A DNA stretch of 64,000 bases, taken from the NCBI GenBank assembly GCA_019022495.1, contig JAFEKR010000002.1, positions 4,464,001 to 4,528,000 on the forward strand, given 5' to 3'. Source of the stretch: Epichloe hybrida (lineage: Eukaryota > Ascomycota > Sordariomycetes > Hypocreales > Clavicipitaceae). Shown here one piece after another: positions 56,522 to 64,000 of the stretch (positions are counted from its first letter, which is position 1; the number at the start of each line of letters is the position of its first letter). The notes under the pieces are model-generated. The model was not told where the DNA came from and ran no database searches. It was given only the letters and a program-made list of their open reading frames with translations. The position numbers and the translations under genes are program-made.

Positions 56522-57060
56522 GCGGCCACATGGAGTCTTGTTCGTCAAGGATTCTGAGGATTCTTGCGACCAGAACCTGCGAGACAGGAAAGACGGAATG
56601 GATTCATGGCGAGAGAGGAGGGGAAGAGAGGAGGAGGGCGGTTGTTCAGCGTATGGGGGTTCCCCCCACTCCTGCCTGCCTGGCACCTGCCCACCTGCCC
56701 ACCTGCCCACCTGCCCACCTGCCCCATCTGCCCATCTGCCCACCTTGCCCACCTGCCAGCAGTGCTGGCCAGCCTTTCAAAAGTTCCGCAGAACCCGCCA
56801 GCCGGGAAGCTCTGTAAGCCTTGCATTAGGGACTCCCAAGCCGATCCGAGCCGAGCGACTTACATGTACAAGTCGACTTGGGGGCCAAATGCGCCCACGT
56901 GACCCCCTGTGAAGGGTACATGGCTAAACGAAAGGCTGGTTGCAGGGATGGCACGTGGTTTGTGTATGCATGACACAGAAGACGTGCAAAGTCATTTCAC
57001 CATTCGTCTTGATGATCCCTGGGAGCAATGTGCAAAATATGCAAAATATACGTACACAGA
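56522..57060. other. region upstream of the Zn2Cys6 gene, with a minisatellite
   Basis: Intergenic between two minus-strand genes. It contains the tandem repeat annotated separately; otherwise nothing is recognised. Confidence 0.4.
56685..56755. repeat. minisatellite CTGCCCAC, about eight units
   Basis: The unit CTGCCCAC (with CATCTGCC variants) repeats in tandem. On the minus strand it stays in frame with the transcription factor and would encode Gly-Gln-Val-Gly-Arg-Trp-type repeats if translation began further upstream. Confidence 0.85.
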
Positions 57061-58820
57061 TTAACTCCTAAACAGCTTCAATCCCTCCTCCTCTGCGTCA
57101 ATGCCCTTACTGTCATCATCCTCGCTCTCATTCTCATTCAGCTCCATCTTTCTACCAAACAGAGTTCCAAAGAATCGATCGATGGCCCCCTGCTCCCAAC
57201 ATCTTCTGTCCTCGGGAGCCATGAAGTTCTGCAACTTCTCGTGAACTGTGAAACGCATTTTCCGGCCTTTGCTTGCCTTGCGATCCACCTGCTTGCGCAG
57301 CTTGGCTTCCTTACTGGCGGTGACAACGACGGTCGGTACGGCGGTGGCTTGTTCGCCGCTGCCTTCGACGGTCCTCTGATCGACGAGCTCCTTAAGAAGG
57401 ACCTGGTAGAAGTCGGCATCGTCGTAGATGTAGTCGTCCTCAGTGACCTTCAGGGAGCGTTGAGCAGGGGCACAAGAGCGTGGCACTCTCGTTCGTTTGA
57501 CGAGCCGGTTGTCGGGTACCATGAGCTGTTCCTGGAGAGCGCTGATGAGGGATTTGCTCTGATGTCCGAGTCGGTCGGGTCGTATCATGTTGACGCTTTG
57601 CACCTTTTTAGACCATTTTTCCAATCGCTCTGCCCTGTACCCAGCCGCGGCCTCATCTTCCTCCTGCAACTGCGTCCAAATGTCGGCGTTTGACATTGGC
57701 CTTTCTATGTCACGTTTTCGCTTGGCTCCGGTATTGACTTGTGTTCCGAAATTCCCTCGCAGGCTGCTGATAGTGTTCAGCAGCTTGATAGCAGCCTCCT
57801 CGGCAGCTTCGTAGGGCTCTGATTCAGCATCTGATTCGTATTGGACAGTAGGGAAAGAGTTCGCCGCTACAAGAGCCTTTTGCAAGCGGATACGCAGGTT
57901 CAGCAGCCCGTCGTACATCTTGCGTTGCTTTTGAATGGCAATGCCTTTGTCCACATCTGCTCGATTGGAGAGAGCAGACAAATTCGGTCTCGCGTTGTCA
58001 CCCCGTTTAACCGAAGCGTCTTGTTCTTCGGAGGGATTCTCCGAATCATCTTCGTCCACTTCGTCCACTTCGTCCACTTCGTCCACTTCGTCCTCGCTCT
58101 CATCATCACCTTCGTCATCTTGGTCCTCATCTAAACTATCCTCTTCCGAACCGCTTCCACCGCCATCGATCAATGCGTCAAGCCCATCATCCATGTCTTC
58201 GTCCTTTCCAGAGTCGTCCTCATCCTCCATTGTATCTTCATCGTCGGACATGTAATCCGCAGCAGTTGCTCTGCCTGCCTTCCCCTTAGGATTCGCAGGC
58301 TTAGAGCTTCCCCGAAAAGAGAACTTTTTGAACCGCTCGGCATCGGACGCACCAAGTGCATCATCGCTATCAATCTCCGAATCGCTTGCCTCAGCCTCGT
58401 CCGCCTCGAGATCGGCGTCGTCGGGATCATCGTAGGCGCCTTCGTCGTCATTACCTTCCTCTTCATCTTCGTCGTCCACGTCATCTTCATCTTCATCCAA
58501 AGCAGAGCGACTGACCCGAGACCCTCTATATTCAGGCCCCAAGGAGACATTCTCTTTGTGCCTCAGCTTGCTTTTGCCCACGGAAACATAGTGCTCAGTG
58601 CCCAAGTTCTCATCGTCGCTGGCATCGGAGCCACTGCCACAATCGCTTGCTGGGGCATTGGATTCCGGATCGTAGTCTGAGAGAAAAAGGACAACAATTA
58701 ATGGAATGTTCGCACGATCTCTGTCCGCATCTTTTTTTTTTTTTTTTTTTTTCAATTACCTTGCGTAATGACCTCATCCGGGTCTTGGAATTGTTTTGCG
58801 CGGCCCTTTATTTTAGCCAT
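57061..58820 (-). CDS. bfr2: Bfr2/AATF ribosome-biogenesis protein
   Basis: Two exons (58820-58760, 58676-57061) give 558 residues. Bfr2 (AATF/Che-1 in animals) is a nucleolar component of the small-subunit processome needed for early 18S rRNA processing. The N-terminus MAKIKGRAKQFQDPDEVITQ is typical. Residues 25-230 are extremely acidic, including a DEVDEVDEVDEVDE repeat from a nine-base unit. The AATF core includes DKGIAIQKQRKMYDGLLNLRIRLQKAL at about 255-280 and the C-terminal TRAUB region with YDDADFYQVLLKELVDQR, KASKGRKMRFTVHEKLQNFM and FFGTLFGRKM. The intron contains a long poly-T. The acidic repeat length probably varies between strains. Confidence 0.95.
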
Positions 58821-59226
58821 GGTTTCCGCTTCTGGTTGCACTTTTATCGTAGACAGGCAAGAAGGATGCTCGCCCGCCCCACGTACCAGAAGATTTTGAC
58901 TTCAGTCTCTCCGATAAAAGCCTGAACTTTTAGGCGGTGGGCGGCGGCAGCATAGAGCTCTATAATCGATGAGTGGGTCAACCAGAGAGGCAGCAAGTAC
59001 GGAGCACAGAGGGTAATATGTATGGTTTACTGATAGTCGATTAACCTCATCATTGTGATGCATCCGTACTATACTTCAGCTCATCTTTGAGCTGCTTCAC
59101 CTCATCATAGTTTCCTCATCACATCATTCATGAACAGTTTTCTCTCCCGCAATAAATGCCTAATTACAGATCCACAAGCTTCACCAAGTTACACCCCTCG
59201 CATCCCATCGCGACCTCATCGCCAAC
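58821..59226. other. divergent promoter of bfr2 and ind1
   Basis: 406 bases between two divergent housekeeping genes, with no other gene. AGTACGGAGCAC at about 58996 is a variant of the TACGGAGTAC motif. Confidence 0.4.
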
Positions 59227-60364
59227 ATGCGACCAACAACGACACGCCTATTCCAATTTTTCCGGCCACTGCAGCATGAAAGCCCCTTAGTACGTACACG
59301 GTATCCATGCACCGGGGGGGGGGGGGCTCAGAAATCTAAACTCGACAAGTAGGGCCTCCCGCGCGCCGGCACTCCGCCCACATGGGGCAAACGTCCGCAA
59401 AGGCGCAAAATCGCAGGCGTCGACAAGGTCATCGCCGTGTCCTCTGCCAAAGGTGGCGTCGGCAAAAGCACCGTTGCAGGTCAGTTGTAGAACCCTCAGA
59501 TGGACAGCATGATGTAGAGCAAACACTGAGTGTCCCAGCCAATCTATCACTCGCTTTTGCCAGACTTGGATTCAGGGCAGGCATACTGGACACTGACATT
59601 TTTGGTCCCTCAATTCCAACCTTGTTTGACTTATCTGGGGAACCGAGATTATCCAAGAGTAAGCTCTCTCGATCTTGCTCATATTTCCATGACTATTCAC
59701 TGAAAGTATTCATCCAGATAATCAACTTGTTCCGTTGACAAACTATGGTGTCAAGACCATGTCTATGGGCTATCTCGTCGGAGAGAATGCGCCAGTTGTC
59801 TGGCGAGGGCCAATGGTGATGAAGGCGGTTCAACAGCTCCTTCATGAAGTTGATTGGGGCGGTCTAGACATCCTGGTGCTGGACTTGCCGCCCGGTACTG
59901 GTGATACTCAGCTGACGATTACGCAGCAAGTCATTTTGGACGGTGGGGGTTTTTTTTTTTTTCCCTTCTCACAAATGCCCGTACACGAGAGATTCCAGGC
60001 TCACATGAAGTTGTCAGGTTCTGTTATTGTCACCACACCACACACCTTGGCAACCAAAGACGCCGTAAAGGGAATCAACATGTTCAGAGCCGTGGATGTG
60101 AGCATACTGGGCTTGGTACAAAACATGTCGCTTTTCACGTGTCCACACTGTCATGGCGAAACGAATATTTTTGGGTCCAACGAGAGGGTTGAGAAACTAT
60201 GCACAGGACATGACATGGACTTCCTCGGTGACATTCCACTTCACCCCAGTATTGGCGACGACGGCGAGCGGGGTAAGCCTACAGTGGTATCTGAGCCGTC
60301 TAGTAAAAGAGCATCTGCTTTTCTGCAAATAGCTCGAACAATCTTACCCAAAGTTGGGCTCTAG
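59227..60364 (+). CDS. ind1: Ind1/NUBPL mitochondrial Fe-S assembly P-loop ATPase
   Basis: Five exons (59227-59289, 59353-59479, 59539-59658, 59718-59942, 60018-60364) give 293 residues. Ind1 is an Mrp/NBP35-type ATPase in the mitochondrial matrix that delivers Fe-S clusters to respiratory complex I. The first exon encodes an Arg- and Thr-rich, acid-poor presequence (MRPTTTRLFQFFRPLQ). GLPRAGTPP and KIAGVDKVIAVSSAKGGVGK follow, with the deviant Walker A motif at about residues 53-61. DTDIFGPSIPTL, SMGYLV, VLDLPPGTGDTQLT and VTTPHTLATKDAVKG are all conserved. The Fe-S ligands are in TCPHC at 220-223. Two introns contain poly-G or poly-T runs. Confidence 0.95.
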
Positions 60365-60799
60365 GTAGAAATCAACGGCGCCAGCTGGCAGTCCATCTGT
60401 CTGTATAGTAATGTTTCAATAGTCATCCCACACGCGTACACATTAGCACATCTGCAAGTAATTTGATGTGGCAGGGGCAGCAGGTACCATATCCAAAAAT
60501 GCCTGGTGCAATTTCGGGCCATTTATAATTTCGTGATAAATAAAAACTATTCATCCCAAGAACCGTGAGTTGCAGCCTATGTACTCGAGCTGATCGGTAG
60601 ACGGCTGTGGCAAGGCCATACGTCACCAAGAAAAAGAAGAAAAAAAGAGGTTAGTCTGTGCCTTTAGAAACCAGGAGGCATGTTACCGAGTGTTGAAAAT
60701 ATCAAGAATTCCACATGAATCCGATCTCCCCTTGAACGCCCACACTTGGTTCGGTTTCGCTTAACAATCAAGAACTAGGCTAGAAAAGACTTGTTAACG
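60365..60799. other. convergent intergenic region
   Basis: The 3' ends of ind1 and spf30 face each other. No gene is supported. Confidence 0.4.
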
Positions 60800-61758
60800 T
60801 TAGTCCAGATCCTCATTCACTTGGTAGACATGACGACTTCGAGTAGGGTCTTTCCGCATAGCTTGTCCAGAACCAGTGAAGCCCACTACACATGAATTTG
60901 CGATCAGCAACGACTTCCGTTATATGGCGAGCGACAGCAGCACGTACCTCTTCCATGAATACCCTCAGGGGTGCGAAACATGCTGTCCTTCTTGCCCGTC
61001 TTGCTCATCTTGGACTTGGAGCTGAAGGCCTGCCATTTGGCCTTGCCGGCCTCGAGCTCCTTTTTCGCCTTGATCTTCTTGGGTTTGGGCGCCTTTGCAG
61101 CTTCGTCCTCTTGCTGGGCATCTTTTTGAGAGCCCGGGTACATGGTCGCACCTGCAGACGAGACAACTCCCGGGGCGGCAGCCGGGACAGGCTGAGGCTC
61201 GTCAGCTTTTCTTTTGTTCGAGAAGGGCTTGAGTTCTTTCGACCGCAAAGTCTCGGTGCTGTCGTAGCTTTTGAATTTGACTGTGAATATTGGGTTTGCG
61301 GACGACCCGGTGATGGAGGTGATCCTAGCTTGGTAGAAATTCTTATCACCAGACAACCATTTGGCCATGACCGTATCGTTGACATGATACGTGGGCGCAG
61401 GCTCTTCCTTCTCCTCGACAGGCGCGGGGGCTTTTTTGAAAGCGGGATGGTTTTCCCGGGACCATTTCTCCGGTTGTGATGGCGGCGGTGTATGCTCTTT
61501 CGCGGCTGGCTTGGGTGCCTGTGCCTGGTTCGGTCGGAGCTCAGCAATGTTCTCATCGAGTAGATCAATTAGGTTTTGTAACTCTTCCTGTAGAGCCAGC
61601 AGCTCGCCACTTTCTGGGTCATCTCGCAGTTGCTGCAAGATAATATCAAGCTGCAAGTTTGGTTAGCCAAAAATGCTACTGAGGAATTTGAGGGCACGGG
61701 TTCGAACCTGTTCTTGGTATTGCTGCCTTTCCTCCTCCATGGCGGCTAATCCCGACAT
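60800..61758 (-). CDS. spf30: SPF30/SMNDC1-like splicing factor with Tudor domain
   Basis: Three exons (61758-61708, 61650-60948, 60885-60800) give 279 residues. SPF30 is a spliceosome assembly factor that binds symmetrically dimethylated arginines of Sm proteins through its Tudor domain. The N-terminal helix LDIILQQLRDDPESGELLAL with NLIDLLDENIAEL is typical. The Tudor domain spans about 103-160 (HVNDTVMAKWLSGDKNFYQA, ARITSITG, FTVKFKSYDSTETL). A Lys-rich segment follows. The C-terminus KSKMSKTGKKDSMFRTPEG leads into GRVGFTGSGQAMRKDPTRSR, a strongly conserved tail completed by the last short exon. It is a nuclear housekeeping gene. A Met at residue 6 could be an alternative start. Confidence 0.93.
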
Positions 61759-62645
61759 TTTGTATGGTGTGATCCTGACACTGGCTGAAATCAATTACAA
61801 CTTGGTCCGAGTGCGATGCGATGCGATGCGATGCGACGCGACAGGTACGAGTACAATGGTGGCCGAAAAGTAGAGAATGATTGAAGATTGATCAACTCGC
61901 CATGATCTCACCAGGCGGCCCAACTGGCACGTGACCATCAACTTCACCAACTTCATTGCTCCTCACAGCGCTTCAAAAAAATACTTGACACCTTGACCAT
62001 GATATTTCCGGTTTCCTTCTTATACGGGGGCCATTTGTCCCCCTAGCTGGGTATAGCCAGCTACAATGAAAAAAAGAAGAAGAAAAGATCAATATTCCTG
62101 ATCCAGACGAACCGACGTCGCTAATACCACCTGACAAAAACAAAAAAAATTGCACAGAATGCAGGTCGCGCACGGAGCTGGTAGTCCACATCGATTCGCC
62201 CAATACAATGTCGCAACACATGAGACTATACAACGTCTCCAAATCCTCCCGTCCATCAAGCTCAAGACTTCAACATAACAACAACGTCTCGTAGTGAAAA
62301 AAAAAACAAAAAGTCTGGATTGGCAACAAATCTGTGTGTCACTGCCCCAAAGCTTTGCCCAGCGAGTCGATTCCCTTCTAATACACGGTGATCAATGACC
62401 AAATCTGAAAGATACGTTGTACACGGCAAAGGCACATGGGGATAGGGCAATATTGACAGAAATCTGTTACGATGGTTTGACCCAGCCTATGGATTAGAGT
62501 TCCCAGCGCCTGATATAAGAAATTGCAGCACATTTAGTGCAATCAACAATACTGTTCTCACAAGAGATTGAAACCAATGAATTGCCGACTAAAGGAGTGA
62601 AACAAGCCGCAAAGACCATGGCCCCCGTCTTTGTTTGCCCAATAA
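61759..62645. other. intergenic with a short microsatellite
   Basis: The unit GCGAT repeats about four to five times near 61813-61838, upstream of spf30. A-runs occur at about 62299-62308. No gene is supported between spf30 and the tyrosinase stop. Confidence 0.4.
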
Positions 62646-64000
62646 TCACAGAACCCTGCGCGGATGGTCGTCCCCATGTCGATCCCTCAAGCCGACAGCA
62701 TGCGTTTTCCTTTCTCCCGGCGTGGGGAACTCGATATCGGACTCGGCCGGTGTAACAGAGACTTCTTCCAACGTCAGCTTCAAGCTGGGCACTTTGCTCA
62801 ACGGGATGATGGCGCCATTAGGCTTCATGATGTCCATCTCGATGAGGGGCTCAACGGAGCTGACGAGGCCGTTGGAGGGAGACGTGGCGGCGAAAGCAGC
62901 CTGCATCTCCTGATCGACTGCTACAATACCGCGAAGGATACCCGTTTCGGGCAGCTGCATTACTACCAATTTCCCGGCGGCCGTGCCATTGATGAAGACT
63001 CTCACAGCGCATGGGCGCTCGACTTGCGCGCGGTCAAGTTCGAGGCGAGCAAAGTAGCGGGGTTTGGCTTCGGCGGGAGCACGTCTTTTTTGTTGTTGGG
63101 CACTGTCTGAATACATGGTGTTGATGAAATGGGCGGTATTCGCCTCGAGCTGCGCCACCGACGTGTTCCAGTAATGGAGTGGCTCGTAGGTGTAGCCCAG
63201 GCCTCTGATGCTGGAGATCTTGTTCGGGGTCCAGTATGCGAGCAAGCCGTCGTAGAAGGGCTCGAGGGGGGAGCTGGGTTCTATCAAGGTGTAGCGACGT
63301 GTGGAGTAGCGCGATTCGCCGTAGTAGTGGTTGGTGAAGGTTGTGTGATCTTCATTCGCGAACTGCCAGTAGGCCCAGAGGCGGTCGACGTGGGTATGGT
63401 GAAGCATGCTGCGGTTGGAGTTGGTGAGCAACCTGTCTACAATGGAAGCGTGGGCAGACTTGCGTGTAGGAAGTCACTAACAAAAGGGGGTCGAACGCTG
63501 AAAGCTCAGCTTTGAGAAACTGGCCAGCACATCCGGCATCCCAGTGGATGGCATTGTGCATCTGCTCGAGAGTCGTTGCATTTTCATGAGTGTTTGCGAA
63601 TTCTTCGAAATTGGCAGAGTACGTGAATATGTCGTACTGGATGTTTCGACATCAGCACAACTGTCCCGATGGAACACGAGAGAATAAAACAATCCTATCA
63701 GCCCAACTTACCGTGTCCTGCTTCAACTTCCACTGAGCCAATCGTCGGTTGGCCGATTCGGGATATTCATACGGTGAGGGACACCGCTCGGTGGTTGAGA
63801 GGTCGGGAAACTCGCCGAACTCACCATTCCTTGCCTTCTCGGGATACCTGAACGAATGCAGCGGGTTATCGATGGTGATGTTCTTGAGATTCGGGCCGTC
63901 GGGGACGTTGACAACGGCTTCCATCGGAACAGTGCAAGGTGGGATGTTGGAGTTGGCAGACCAGTCCCAGTAAGGAGAGCGCAGCTGCTCGGCAGCTTCC
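62646..64000 (-). CDS. tyrosinase (type 3 copper monooxygenase), 5' part outside window
   Basis: The C-terminal part of a fungal tyrosinase, in three exons (beyond 64000 to 63712, 63636-63482, 63408-62646). The enzyme oxidises monophenols and diphenols with a dinuclear copper centre and is used in melanin or secondary phenol chemistry. Visible conserved parts are SPYWDWSANSNIPP (after the first copper site, which lies outside the window), LEQMHNAIHWDAGCAGQF with a copper-B histidine, and AFDPLFMLHHTHVDRLWAYW with the remaining copper-B histidines. The last is only restored by splicing GTTAGT...CGCAG at 63409-63481. A long C-terminal extension follows, ending in HPRRVL. No signal peptide can be judged because the start is missing. 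Confidence 0.92.

Overview
This window is nuclear DNA from a filamentous ascomycete (Pezizomycotina, most likely a sordariomycete; Hypocreales is my best guess). The genes carry many short introns of about 55-130 bases with GT/AG ends and CTAAC-like branch sites. The gene set is typically fungal: a Zn2Cys6 regulator, an oligopeptide transporter, homogentisate dioxygenase, tyrosinase, Bfr2, Ind1 and SPF30. Repeats are converted to almost pure A/T in the way repeat-induced point mutation (RIP) does. For most genes I rebuilt the exon structure by hand; the joined exons keep one frame from start to stop.

Layout. 1-2.7 kb: the 3' part of a FAD monooxygenase, then a LaeA-like methyltransferase. 3.6-11.3 kb: a BTB-like protein, a TMEM135-like membrane protein with a His-Gly repeat, and a mitochondrial PP2C phosphatase broken by a frameshift in a C run. 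12.5-16.0 kb: a 12-exon OPT transporter on the minus strand. 17.26-30.46 kb: a three-level nest of transposons. A copia LTR element (5-bp duplication AAGAT) holds a hAT-like element (8-bp duplication TCTCTAGG), which holds a second copia LTR element (5-bp duplication TTTGT). 31.2-34.9 kb: homogentisate 1,2-dioxygenase and a small DUF6699-like protein. 34.9-38.2 kb: gene-poor. 38.2-44.5 kb: a coiled-coil nuclear-type protein, a serine-rich coiled-coil protein, a 74-residue conserved protein, a Vip1-like RRM protein, and a six-cysteine secreted protein. 44.9-47.98 kb: a RIP-degraded DNA transposon with TTA duplications. 48-51 kb: gene-poor, with a possible aminotransferase relic. 51-64 kb: a secreted Gly-rich repeat protein, tRNA-Asp, a tubby-like/DUF6593-like protein, a Zn2Cys6 factor, bfr2, ind1, spf30 and the 3' part of a tyrosinase that runs off the window.

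How it works together. Most genes are unrelated housekeeping or accessory genes in ordinary syntenic order; I see no complete biosynthetic cluster. The monooxygenase/methyltransferase pair at the left edge could be the end of one. The two AT-rich islands are silenced transposon deposits. The small secreted protein next to the second island has the setting expected of a fast-evolving effector-like gene. The most distinctive content is the nested transposon stack, whose boundaries can be fixed to the base and whose LTRs show that RIP faded out at the outer edges of each element.
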